Of a DNA stretch of 64,000 bases, positions 23,846 through 31,892 are shown piece by piece (the first letter of the stretch is position 1; each line of letters opens with the position of its first letter). Where the stretch lies: the NCBI GenBank assembly GCA_913058575.1, contig CAJXRF010000023.1, positions 1 through 64,000 of the forward strand. The letters are read 5' to 3'. This stretch comes from an uncultured Bermanella sp. Lineage in GTDB: Bacteria; Pseudomonadota; Gammaproteobacteria; Pseudomonadales; Oceanobacteraceae. The translations under genes and the position numbers were made by a program. Under the pieces are notes generated by a model. That model saw only the letters and a list, made by a program, of their open reading frames with translations. It did not search any database and was not told where the DNA came from.

Positions 23846-24964
23846 ATGACATTAGCCGTACACATTGTGGGTGCAGGCCCAGCGGGTTGCGCAACCGCTC
23901 TTTCACTTCAAAAAAGTGCTAAAGAGCTCGAGCAAGATATTTCAATCAGCCTTATTATGCCGAATGAAAAGGGCTTGCCTGCAATTGGAGAAACAATTCC
24001 ACCGGCAGCCAGTGAGCGCTTAAATGAATTGGGCCTTGCTCATTTATTAAATGATGGGCATTTAGAATGTCCCGGCAGTATATCAATCTGGGGAAACGAA
24101 GAGCCGGGCTATAACGACCTGTTCTTTACACCGGTTGGCAAGGGTTACCATTTAGACAGAAACTACTTTAATAGTCAGATGTTAGAAGCTTGCCGGCTCT
24201 CTGGAATCGAGTTGCTTAGCGAAAGTAAAGTGGTTGATGTCACTATGGAAAAATCAAACTGTGTACTGACACTTAATAATAATGGGCAATCAAGAGCAGT
24301 ACACAGTGACTTTGTGGTGGACGCCTCTGGTATTCAGGCGAGTATTGCACGGAAGTTAGGGACTGCCCGAAACGAATATGATTCCGTGATTTCTCTATGT
24401 GCTTTTTACGACGCACCTAAATTAAATCATGCACGGGCACATACTCTGGTCAGTACAGCTAAAAATGGTTGGTGGTACGCCACTCGGCTACCCACAGGCC
24501 AAGTTTTGGTTAGCATGTGTACAGATGTTCAAACTCTCAAGCAGGAGATTTTGGACAACCCTAATAACTGGTTTAATCAATTTAAAAAGTCAGGTTGGTT
24601 TTACCAAACTTGTAAAGAGCACTTTCAATCTGACTTTATTCCCCCTAAGCAACTTCACACTCGAGTCGCTCCTTCGGCAATATTATCCAATTGTATTGGC
24701 AAACAGTGGCTTGCTGTTGGTGATGCGGCATCCAGCTACGACTCAATGACGTCTGCTGGAATTACTAAAGCATTAGATCACGGGTTATATGCAGGAAAAG
24801 CGATCGCAAATATTTTAATTAAAAACTGCAAAAATGAATTGAAAGAATACCAACAACGTATTTTTGATGACTTCAACCAATACCTTAAGTTGCATCAGCA
24901 ACTTTATATGGCAGAAAAACGCTATCCTGACTCTAGCTTTTGGCAACGCCGAATGCTGGGGTGA
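23846..24964 (+). CDS. lodB: LodB-like FAD-dependent maturation protein
   Basis: Encodes 372 aa. The N-terminal dinucleotide-binding motif HIVGAGPAGCATALSL (GxGxxG) and the C-terminal FAD segment LAVGDAASSYDSMTSAGITKAL mark a flavin monooxygenase/halogenase-like fold. LodB proteins of this class are required, next to lodA, to build the cysteine tryptophylquinone cofactor of LodA by hydroxylating or cross-linking its Trp. Position right after the LodA-like gene supports this role. It is the last gene of the operon; an AT-rich perfect inverted repeat at 25008-25039 follows. Confidence 0.85.
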   Translation: MTLAVHIVGAGPAGCATALSLQKSAKELEQDISISLIMPNEKGLPAIGETIPPAASERLNELGLAHLLNDGHLECPGSISIWGNEEPGYNDLFFTPVGKGYHLDRNYFNSQMLEACRLSGIELLSESKVVDVTMEKSNCVLTLNNNGQSRAVHSDFVVDASGIQASIARKLGTARNEYDSVISLCAFYDAPKLNHARAHTLVSTAKNGWWYATRLPTGQVLVSMCTDVQTLKQEILDNPNNWFNQFKKSGWFYQTCKEHFQSDFIPPKQLHTRVAPSAILSNCIGKQWLAVGDAASSYDSMTSAGITKALDHGLYAGKAIANILIKNCKNELKEYQQRIFDDFNQYLKLHQQLYMAEKRYPDSSFWQRRMLG

Positions 24965-25007
24965 AAGCTAGGCTGAACAATAGCAAAATTGGTTATTTGG
25001 AAAACAT

Positions 25008-25039
25008 GAATTAATTACTTTAACTGAAGTAATTAATTC
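25008..25039 (+). terminator. AT-rich 13-bp inverted repeat after lodB
   Basis: GAATTAATTACTT (25008-25020) pairs perfectly with AAGTAATTAATTC (25027-25039) around TAACTG. It lies 44 bp after the lodB stop. There is no T tract, so it may be a weak terminator, an mRNA-stabilising hairpin or a protein-binding palindrome. Confidence 0.45.
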
Positions 25040-25188
25040 ACGAATTAGTTTTTAAAGGATTCGGTTTTTATAGTTGAATTGGTTTGAATGAATACCTATA
25101 GTTAAATTGTCCCACCACCAAAATCTCTGAGATATAAGGGGTTTTGGAAGTGGGCTTGTGAACCTATGGAGCTGCAATAATAAAATAT

Positions 25189-25647
25189 CTACCCTGCTAA
25201 AAAACTCATAAAGTTTGGGTTATGTATTAAACGAATAATTAAATATACCAATAAGCCCCCAGGGCCAAACATCAGGCTTAAAAATAATAAGGGTGCCACA
25301 AACCAGTTTGAAATGCCTTGCTGTAGGGCATCAATGCTAATCAGTAAGCCCACAGTTAAATCAAACACTAAAATGTGTAACCAAGCAGCAAGGGTGTTGC
25401 GTGGATTTTCAAAAAGACGCATCACTCCCTTTAAAGAAAAAAATCCTTTGATACTGGAAGGTCGCTCGTTTATCTCATATTTTTTGCCAAACACAACGAC
25501 ATAAGCATACACCATACACATAATGGCCAGCACAGCTATCACCACTAATTTGGCAGGGGCCCAGAAAGGCATTATCCATAACGCTAACCAACCGATCATG
25601 ACTAATCGGCTTTGGCCTAAGAATATTTTGGACAGTTTTTCGTTCAT
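25189..25647 (-). CDS. ABA4-like (DUF4281) membrane protein
   Basis: Encodes 152 aa with four predicted membrane segments. The segment NTLAAWLHILVFDLTVGLLISIDALQQGI and the end FLSLMFGPGGLLVYLIIRLIHN match the ABA4-like/DUF4281 family. Plant ABA4 is needed for neoxanthin synthesis; the bacterial relatives are functionally unknown. It probably sits in the inner membrane. It is alone, about 75 bp to the left of the alcohol dehydrogenase on the same strand, possibly in one transcript with it. Confidence 0.75.
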   Translation of the reverse strand: MNEKLSKIFLGQSRLVMIGWLALWIMPFWAPAKLVVIAVLAIMCMVYAYVVVFGKKYEINERPSSIKGFFSLKGVMRLFENPRNTLAAWLHILVFDLTVGLLISIDALQQGISNWFVAPLLFLSLMFGPGGLLVYLIIRLIHNPNFMSFLAG

Positions 25648-25723
25648 GTCGGACTCGTTTATTTTTTATTATGAGATATTTTAAAATCCAGCCCTAAGTG
25701 CGTTAGGGCCGGTGAACTTTTTG

Positions 25724-26725
25724 TTAGCGCTTTAACACAATGCGATAATGGGCATCGCCACTCTCTAAGCGTTGCATGGCATCATTCATTTTAGAGAACT
25801 CAAACTCTTCAACGATGGGCTTAATATTATGTAAATTAGCAAACTCCAGCATATTGGCAATGGTGGAAGGACTGCCCACAGGTGAGCTAGAAACAGATTT
25901 TTGCCCACCCATTAATGCAAACACGCTTAAATCTAATGGCTCTAGGGTAGCACCCACAAAGTGTAAACGACCTTTAGGACGAAGTGCCGCCACATAGGCA
26001 TTCCAATTTAGCTTTACATCGACAGTTGAAATAATTAAATCAAACTGGCCTGCGGCACCAGCAATTTCTTTTTTATCACGAGAATTAATGCAGTGATGGG
26101 CGCCCATCTCAATGGCTTCTTGGCGTTTTTTTTCACTTGACGTGAAGGCTGTGACTTCACAGCCCCAAGCATTAAGAAACTGAAGGGCTAAATGGCCCAA
26201 GCCGCCAATGCCAATCACACCTACTTTATCGGTGGGTTTAATATTAAATTGCACTAACGGGTTAAACACGGTGATGCCGGCGCAAAAAAGTGGCCCGGCT
26301 ATTTTTTTATCTAAACCTTCAGGCAATGCCACGACACTTGCTGCATTGGCGCGTACTTTGTCGGCAAAGCCTCCGTGGCGACCAACGATAGTGCCTTGGG
26401 CAGAGCTGCATAGGTTTTGATCCCCTTCATGGCAGCTGCGACAGGCGTTGCAGTAATCGCTGTGCCAGCCTAAACCCACTGATTGCCCAACCGTAAATTG
26501 GCTAACATTTTCACCCACCGCTGCCACGGTGCCAACGACCTCGTGGCCAGGGACAAATGGATACTGAGTCATTCCCCATTCGTTATTAAGCATGCTTAAA
26601 TCACTGTGGCATAAACCGCAGTATTCCACATCTATTTCTACGTCTTGCTGGCCCAAGGGGCCTGGGTCATATTCGAATGGCTCTAATGATCCGCGTGCTT
26701 CTTTTGCAGCATAGGCATTTATCAT
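25724..26725 (-). CDS. Zinc-dependent NAD(P) alcohol dehydrogenase
   Basis: Encodes 333 aa of the medium-chain dehydrogenase superfamily, cinnamyl/YahK-like branch. CGLCHSD carries the catalytic Zn Cys, GHEVVG the next ligand, and CNACRSCHEGDQNLC is the structural Zn loop. GIGGLGHLALQFLNAWGCEV is the NADP-binding Rossmann motif. It should interconvert alcohols and aldehydes in the cytoplasm. Directly upstream (57 bp) on the same strand is a TetR regulator, which suggests tetR-adh co-transcription and aldehyde- or alcohol-related regulation. Confidence 0.88.
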   Translation of the reverse strand: MINAYAAKEARGSLEPFEYDPGPLGQQDVEIDVEYCGLCHSDLSMLNNEWGMTQYPFVPGHEVVGTVAAVGENVSQFTVGQSVGLGWHSDYCNACRSCHEGDQNLCSSAQGTIVGRHGGFADKVRANAASVVALPEGLDKKIAGPLFCAGITVFNPLVQFNIKPTDKVGVIGIGGLGHLALQFLNAWGCEVTAFTSSEKKRQEAIEMGAHHCINSRDKKEIAGAAGQFDLIISTVDVKLNWNAYVAALRPKGRLHFVGATLEPLDLSVFALMGGQKSVSSSPVGSPSTIANMLEFANLHNIKPIVEEFEFSKMNDAMQRLESGDAHYRIVLKR

Positions 26726-26782
26726 GTTCTCTCCACCAAGCTAACTTGTCGTTAATTGAATTGGGCTAAATGAGTGTATGCG

Positions 26783-27361
26783 CTATTTCACTAAACCGTT
26801 AAGTAATCGATCTATGCTGCGCCAATACATTTTTTTAATTTCTTTAGGGCTGCGGGGCAACAAGCCAGACGTATAAAGGGAAAAGAAACCGATATAGGCC
26901 GATAATAAAAGTGCCGATAATTCCCCTGGGTTGTCTTCCTTTAAATAGCCGCTTTCCATGCATTCTTTAATGCGTGTGCTATATAGGTTAAAAGAAATTT
27001 TAGAATCGGCTCGTAAATCATCAAACTGGGCCAGTTCATCCTTGGTTTCAGACTTAATAAAAATCAGCTCAAAATATCTAGGGTGATCCAATACGAATTC
27101 AAGCGCATTGCCCATGGTTTGTCGTAAACGCAGTTCAGGGGTTACTTCGTTTTCAGCGGGTATCAGGTAATCGGTGTAGGTTGAAAAGCCTTTCTTCACT
27201 ACGTGATGAAATAACTCTTCTTTATTGCTGAAGTGGCGGTAAATAGCTGTGGCGCTGATGTTTGCTTTTTGGGCAATCTTACGCATGGAGAGCCCTTTAT
27301 AGCCTTCAGTTAGGTACTGATCGCGGGCACATTCTAGAATAGTATCTTTAGTCGATGTCAT
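26783..27361 (-). CDS. TetR/AcrR family transcriptional regulator
   Basis: Encodes 192 aa. The N-terminal helix-turn-helix, GLSMRKIAQKANISATAIYRHFSNKEELFHHVV (about residues 20-52), is the TetR signature; the C-terminal helices bind an inducer. Directly in front of its ATG lies GTTTAC-AGAT-GTTAAC (27362-27377), a near-palindrome matching sites before the two tautomerase genes at 33421 and 34217. The gene probably represses itself and the alcohol dehydrogenase downstream. Its ligand is unknown; an aldehyde or hydrophobic compound is an inference from the neighbour. Confidence 0.85.
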   Translation of the reverse strand: MTSTKDTILECARDQYLTEGYKGLSMRKIAQKANISATAIYRHFSNKEELFHHVVKKGFSTYTDYLIPAENEVTPELRLRQTMGNALEFVLDHPRYFELIFIKSETKDELAQFDDLRADSKISFNLYSTRIKECMESGYLKEDNPGELSALLLSAYIGFFSLYTSGLLPRSPKEIKKMYWRSIDRLLNGLVK

Positions 27362-27377
27362 GTTTACAGATGTTAAC
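27362..27377. promoter_or_regulatory. Candidate TetR operator, autoregulatory
   Basis: GTTTAC-AGAT-GTTAAC, a 16-bp GTTAAC-N4-GTTAAC dyad with one mismatch, abuts the tetR start codon. The dyad size and 4-bp spacer equal those of four sites upstream of the tautomerase paralogues. Confidence 0.5.
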
Positions 27378-27483
27378 TTTTAGCTGGGTTTGAAGCAATA
27401 AATAATTAGTATTGAATAGTGTAACCATTGGCTTTTATACTGCCAGCACTTATGGCAATTGGTTAAAATTAAAAGGAGTTAGT

Positions 27484-27813
27484 GTGAATATAAGAGTCGT
27501 GAGCGTAATTTTATTGGTAGGATTTACTGGCTTCACAGTCTTTACCATGTCGATTGCTCAGCAGTCCTTGCTAAGCTTTGGCTATGAACTTGTCTCAAGC
27601 CCTGATACTGCTCAGGTGGTGATGGATTTATATATCATGGCGGTGTTGGCACTGGTGTTGATGTATGACGATATAAAGGCCAGAGGCAAGACCCTTAAGC
27701 ATTGGTTGCCATATGCCGCATTAACTTTGGTATTTGTGTCTATGGGCCCATTACTATATTTAGCCTTAAAGCCCAAGCAGAATTTAGTAAACGCAGCGCC
27801 AGCAGATAGATGA
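27484..27813 (+). CDS. DUF2834-like membrane protein
   Basis: Encodes 109 aa from GTG at 27484, which follows AAAAGGAG; the frame from 27412 is longer but lacks a ribosome-binding site. Three hydrophobic helices are visible. The part PDTAQVVMDLYIMAVLALVLMYDDIKARG followed by FVSMGPLLYLAL is the DUF2834 pattern. Members are short inner-membrane proteins of unknown function. It is divergent from the TetR gene and may share its control. Confidence 0.7.
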   Translation: MNIRVVSVILLVGFTGFTVFTMSIAQQSLLSFGYELVSSPDTAQVVMDLYIMAVLALVLMYDDIKARGKTLKHWLPYAALTLVFVSMGPLLYLALKPKQNLVNAAPADR

Positions 27814-27947
27814 AAAATCACTGAGAAAGATCCAATTTTCTCGAGCGCCTGTATTGGCCCTATTAAGGCTTTAGCGGCAGTTGAATGTTAGCTTAGCGAA
27901 TATTCCATTCAGGAAAGCTGCCTTTATTAGTGATGTATTTACTGCTT

Positions 27948-28712
27948 TTACAGATTTTTCTTACCTAGGTACTTTTTAAAAATACTTTGAATGGTGCCGT
28001 CCTTTTTCATTTCTTTGATGATTTTATCATATTCTTCCATAACTCTTTTTTTATCTGGATGATTAGAAGCCCGAGTGAAAACATTATAATAAGGCTTTGA
28101 TTTTAGTGGCTTAGGAAGGTAACTAAGTTGAGCAAGAGTGCCACGCTTTTTTTCTTCATAAAGTGTGTTAATGGTGTTAAGAGGCACCGCATCAATTCGG
28201 TTTTTAAGAAGCTTAGATATTTGAAGATCATTTCGCGACACCATTTGCAAGTTTAACCCTGCATTCCAAAATTCAGGGGTGTAGGAAATATCCTTGGTGG
28301 CGCCAATTCGCAACCCCTTCAGGTCGTTAAGGCTATTAAACTGAATACGCCCTTCGTCTTTTTTTTGAATGAAAAAATTCCAAGTTAAATTGACGTAAGA
28401 TTGAGTAGGGTAAATTAAGTAGGCCATTCGAGAGGGTTTCTTTGAAAACAGAATGAGCATATCTGCTTTTCCTGATCTTGCTTGTGCCTGAATACGAGCA
28501 TCCGATTTAATTAACTGTATCTCATAAGGCACATTAATCTTTTTCATAAGGAGATCAATGATATCCACATCAATACCCAATAGCTGAGAATCTTCTTGAA
28601 ACTTAAATGGTTGCTGCGGGTTGGCAAGAATGATGAAATCTCTTGAATAGCAGGCTGGGCTCTGAAAAAACAGTAAAGAAACTAAATATATTCCTAGCCA
28701 TGTTTGATTCAT
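27948..28712 (-). CDS. Periplasmic solute-binding protein family 3
   Basis: Encodes 254 aa. A signal peptide (MNQTWLGIYLVSLLFFQSPACYS) leads into RDFIILANPQQPFKFQEDSQLLGIDVDIIDLLMKKINV, the standard opening of SBP_bac_3 (amino-acid-type) binding proteins. LKGLRIGATKDISYTPEFW and the end IIKEMKKDGTIQSIFKKYLGK complete the fold. No permease or ATPase gene is adjacent, so the protein may work with a distant transporter, a sensor or as a stand-alone. It is distinct from the paralogous pair at 8557 and 29170. Confidence 0.82.
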   Translation of the reverse strand: MNQTWLGIYLVSLLFFQSPACYSRDFIILANPQQPFKFQEDSQLLGIDVDIIDLLMKKINVPYEIQLIKSDARIQAQARSGKADMLILFSKKPSRMAYLIYPTQSYVNLTWNFFIQKKDEGRIQFNSLNDLKGLRIGATKDISYTPEFWNAGLNLQMVSRNDLQISKLLKNRIDAVPLNTINTLYEEKKRGTLAQLSYLPKPLKSKPYYNVFTRASNHPDKKRVMEEYDKIIKEMKKDGTIQSIFKKYLGKKNL

Positions 28713-29169
28713 CGACTTGCCGTATTTTTTTCATCAAAAATGGATAGGGAGGAGTGTTTTAATGTGTGGATATACCTTATAAAAAGGCGCCTCTATGACT
28801 ATTGAGTATAGCCTAATCTTAGGGCTAACCGTGGTAGCGTAAAGAAGACGTATACATAAGAGGTAAAGAAAACCATAGAATTGAAAGTTTTAGTTATTAG
28901 CACGTCGATGTGCAAAAGCTATTGGTTATATGGCTTTTGGTGTATTGGCTTGATTGTCCTAGCCCGGGCTGTGAAAGACCCTGAGCTGTCAGAAAAAATA
29001 GGCGCCGCCATCCGTCAAAGTGTGCTCTTTGATTAATGCCAATGGCTTATCCACAAGTATGAGGGAGCTTAAATTAGCAAGTATGTGAATTTTGTCTAGT
29101 ATTCAAGAAGTGCATTGGCAAAAGTCGTGTGGCCGATAGCGCTAAACAATACAGAGCGGTGAGGGCGAT
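28713..29169. other. Intergenic between two solute-binding-protein genes
   Basis: About 457 bp between divergent solute-binding-protein genes, so it holds both promoters. The only open frame worth noting is the 42-codon one at 28908-29036. No terminator, repeat or RNA gene was seen. Confidence 0.45.
28908..29036 (+). CDS. Possible 42-aa membrane mini-protein
   Basis: ATG 28908 opens 42 codons: MCKSYWLYGFWCIGLIVLARAV, a single hydrophobic helix, then KDPELSEKIGAAIRQSVLFD, an amphipathic tail. Composition looks protein-like. It has no clear ribosome-binding site and no recognised family, and a longer frame from an upstream TTG would add ten residues. It could be a remnant or a real small protein. 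Confidence 0.3.
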   Translation: MCKSYWLYGFWCIGLIVLARAVKDPELSEKIGAAIRQSVLFD

Positions 29170-29967
29170 ATGAAAGCATGGGGCTCAATTGCAAATACAT
29201 GGTCAACTTGTTTGGTTATAACAGCAGTGCTGTTTTGCTCAGTCGCATTCAGTAACCCTTTGATTGTAAAAGTAAACTTTACTGAGTTCCCCCCATATTT
29301 TGAAAAAACAGATAATCAACTGTCGGGCATGGCGGTGGACATGCTGGATGCCATGAATAAGTTTCAATCTAAATACCAGTTCACTTTAATTGATAACCCT
29401 CCCATGCGGCGTTTTTACTCTTTTGAAAAAGGCGGTTATGACATCTCTTTGTTTGATCACCTGCATTGGGGGTGGGATGATTATTACGTGCAAGCCACCG
29501 ATGTGTATTTACGCGGTGGCGAAAAATATGTAGCGCTGGCAAGGCCTGGGCGCGGGCAAGATTACTTTGAAAATTTTAAAGGTAAGCGTTTAGGTGGGTT
29601 TTTAGGGTATCACTATGGTTTAGCTAATTATAATAGTGACCCTAAAGTCTTAAAAGACGAATTCAATATGGAGTTGTCTTCTACCCATGAAGGCAATGTG
29701 CTTAAAATTTTAGAAGGGCGTATTGATGTGGCCATATTGACCGACGCCTTTTTAAGTCGCTGGTTTTTATTGCACCCTGAAAAAAAAGATCAGTTAATAA
29801 TTTCGGACATTTGGGACCAGCAATACAATTTTTCCATGATTGTTCGTAAAGATATCTCTCCTTCTGCCCAAGAGCTCAATTCATTGATGGCCAGTATGGA
29901 GAAAATGGGTGCGCTGGACTTGGTGTGGAAAAAATACGGTATTTCCACTTCGTCACACGGTCTTTAA
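29170..29967 (+). CDS. Periplasmic solute-binding protein family 3
   Basis: Encodes 265 aa with a good ribosome-binding site (GAGGGCG) and a signal peptide ending near VAFS. The mature part, LIVKVNFTEFPPYFEKTDNQLSGMAVDMLDAM, runs through SSTHEGNVLKILEGRID to VWKKYGI. It is an intact paralogue of the damaged gene at 8557: the STHEGN, WDQQYN and ISPS motifs coincide. It has no adjacent permease or kinase. Ligand unknown; possibly an amino acid or a periplasmic signal. Confidence 0.82.
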   Translation: MKAWGSIANTWSTCLVITAVLFCSVAFSNPLIVKVNFTEFPPYFEKTDNQLSGMAVDMLDAMNKFQSKYQFTLIDNPPMRRFYSFEKGGYDISLFDHLHWGWDDYYVQATDVYLRGGEKYVALARPGRGQDYFENFKGKRLGGFLGYHYGLANYNSDPKVLKDEFNMELSSTHEGNVLKILEGRIDVAILTDAFLSRWFLLHPEKKDQLIISDIWDQQYNFSMIVRKDISPSAQELNSLMASMEKMGALDLVWKKYGISTSSHGL

Positions 29968-30061
29968 TTTCGAGCCTTATAGCCAGTATTATTTACTTGT
30001 ATTGGTATTGATGGACACACCTTTGTTATGATTTCATTCTTAAATTATAAAGGAATAGATC

Positions 30062-30481
30062 ATGCTAAAAGGACGTTGTTTATGCGGGCAAGTCACTTAT
30101 GAATACCAAGGTGAGATAACCGAATTAGCCGTATGTCATTGCCAGCAATGTAAACAAGCGCAAGGCACACCTTTTGTAACTAACGCGCCTATTGAAACCA
30201 GTAAGATGAAATGGCTAACTGGGGCTGATAATTTCAAATCTTATTTTTCTAGTCCTAACAAAAAACGTGTATTTTGCCAAAATTGTGGTAGCCCACTGTA
30301 TAGTCAGCGCACCGACATGCCAGAGAGCCTTCGCTTAAGAGCGGGCACCATTACCCATGGAAAAATCCCCGAACCCCATTACCAAATTTATTGTGGATCA
30401 ACTTCCGATTGGTTAGTGCTGAATGGTAAGCCTCAGTACGAACAGAATATCTTAAAGAATTTGGTTGATAAGATAGACTGA
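30062..30481 (+). CDS. GFA / CENP-V family zinc protein
   Basis: Encodes 139 aa. The pattern RCLCGQVTYEY, CHCQQCKQAQG, and FCQNCGSPLYSQ is the cysteine set of the GFA (glutathione-dependent formaldehyde-activating, CENP-V/GFA) family, in which two zinc ions are bound. Some members catalyse formation of S-hydroxymethylglutathione; most have unknown function. It stands just upstream (8 bp) of the lyase-like gene, so an operon is likely, but no functional link is evident. Confidence 0.85.
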   Translation: MLKGRCLCGQVTYEYQGEITELAVCHCQQCKQAQGTPFVTNAPIETSKMKWLTGADNFKSYFSSPNKKRVFCQNCGSPLYSQRTDMPESLRLRAGTITHGKIPEPHYQIYCGSTSDWLVLNGKPQYEQNILKNLVDKID

Positions 30482-30489
30482 GATCGCCT

Positions 30490-31239
30490 ATGAAAATCCT
30501 TTGGTTGATATGTTTATATTTAGCTATATCTTTAAGCCATGGGCATTCTCGAGGAAATTTTGGTGAATTTAAACGATCTTTGAACACCAAAGATTATGGT
30601 TATAGGCTTATTAACGATCCCACTCATATTGCTCCTCACTCTTTAATTGAAGTCTTTGAAGTACGCAGTGGAGATTGTAGTCACCATAAAAATTGGAATG
30701 ATTGCCTAACAGATCGCGAACGCAGTGAGCTGTCTCAGGTGAATAAAGATACAGTGGAGGGGGATCAATACTGGTATGGCTGGTATATTTATTTTCCAGA
30801 CGATTTTATCAATTTGTCACCTGCCAAGGTAAGTCTGGGACAGTTTCATCAATATCAATCTTATCCTGCTTGGATGTTTCAACATACTTCTCAAGGGTTT
30901 TACTTAGTTAACCAGTTGGCGGCTAATAAGAATCATGAGTTAATACCTGAAGTATCTTTGCGTGGCCGTTGGCATAAATTAGAAATTCAGGTTGCTTGGC
31001 AAACAAATGAACAGGGTGAATTTAATGTTTGGATAAATGGCAAGCAGAAGGTTAAATACAGAGGTCCAACCATGGATGCCAAACGAGTGTATTTTAAATA
31101 CGGTTTGTACCGAGCCTTCATAAGCCGTTATCAACGTCCTAATAATGCAGAAATAAACATCCCTATTTTTACCCCAACGCAAAAAGTGTACTTTTCAAAT
31201 GTTAAGCGCGCTAATCATCGAAGTAATTTGGCATACTAA
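30490..31239 (+). CDS. Secreted polysaccharide lyase (PL20/heparin-lyase-like fold)
   Basis: Encodes 249 aa. A short signal peptide precedes NFGEFKRSL. The jelly-roll pattern IEVFEVRSGDCS...NDCLTDRERSELSQV, YWYGWYIYFPDDF, QFHQY, and GRWHKLEIQVAWQTNEQGEFNVWINGK is that of bacterial polysaccharide lyases with a heparin-lyase-I-like fold (Pfam Polysacc_lyase). These enzymes cleave uronic-acid polymers by beta-elimination. The substrate (glucuronan, alginate or other) is not determined. The N-terminus predicts export to act on extracellular polysaccharide. Confidence 0.75.
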   Translation: MKILWLICLYLAISLSHGHSRGNFGEFKRSLNTKDYGYRLINDPTHIAPHSLIEVFEVRSGDCSHHKNWNDCLTDRERSELSQVNKDTVEGDQYWYGWYIYFPDDFINLSPAKVSLGQFHQYQSYPAWMFQHTSQGFYLVNQLAANKNHELIPEVSLRGRWHKLEIQVAWQTNEQGEFNVWINGKQKVKYRGPTMDAKRVYFKYGLYRAFISRYQRPNNAEINIPIFTPTQKVYFSNVKRANHRSNLAY

Positions 31240-31278
31240 AAATAATCAGAGTGGGTAATAAAAAATTCGGGAGCATCA

Positions 31279-31756
31279 TTAGAAGAAAAAATTAATAACT
31301 TCATTTATATGAATGAAGCCGAGGGTGTTTTAGCACTGTGTGAAAAATATTATGCTGAAATATATGTACGTTTAACGAAGGAAATCTCTGGGGGCTTGCC
31401 CCCGAGTCAAACTATCGCTTTGGGAAATTTCGGTTGGCCGAAGACCAATAAAATCGACGGTAAGCTCGGTCGCTTGCGGCCGACAGTCGATTTTAAGGAA
31501 TTTCTTTTTAACTGATGGAGAGGTGTTTTCTCGCCCTATGAGGGAGTCGTTTGATAATCAGAAGAAATTTATGGATTAAATTAAAGGGTCACGAGTAACG
31601 CTTGCATCTAAAATCATTGAAGGTGATGCTGCACGGTTAATCTTTCACTATATAATGACAATTAACAAAGATCAGGGCTTTTAATTTACCGCTGAACACC
31701 TTCAAAACTGGCAAGATGGACAGATCATTAGAAAAGAATATATAGCGGTTAAATAG
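31279..31756 (+). pseudogene. Broken NTF2-like (SnoaL) gene with 136-bp insertion
   Basis: The frame LEEKINNFIYMNEAEGVLALCEKYYAE resembles the N-terminus of SnoaL/NTF2-like proteins; no clear ATG precedes it other than 31309. It breaks at 31377. Removing 31377-31512 joins it in frame to TDGEVFSRPMRESFDNQKKFMD, then KGSRVTLASKIIEGDAARLIFHYIMTINKD, then FTAEHLQNWQDGQIIRKEY, the remaining NTF2-like core. Two further in-frame TAA codons (31577-31579 and 31682-31684) remain. The gene is clearly non-functional as a single protein; it is a fossil with an inserted element. Confidence 0.65.
31377..31512. mobile_element. Hairpin-rich 136-bp insertion, REP/BIME-like
   Basis: TTTAAC occurs on both sides (31371-31376 and 31507-31512), as if duplicated on insertion. 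Inside are three hairpins: GGGGGC-TT-GCCCCC at about 31390-31403; TTCGG-TTGG-CCGAA at about 31429-31442; and AAAATCGAC ... GTCGATTTT (31450-31458 with 31486-31494) around an inner CGGTCGC-TT-GCGGCCG. The GCTTGC-type loops recall the REP flanking the transposase at 53196. Confidence 0.6.
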
Positions 31757-31892
31757 CTTTTTAATGATTCAAACAAGTAGTTAATCAAAACAGTGGTATT
31801 AATTAATAGTTCTCATTGCTTGAATAGCTGGCCATGAAATAATGAATGTCGTGATTCATTCAAAGCGATACAAGGCTAAATAAGGCGGTAGC

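Noticed and set aside
31309-31515. 68-aa protein as a separate gene
   Set aside because: The second half is translated from the hairpin-rich insert; the first half belongs to the broken NTF2-like gene.
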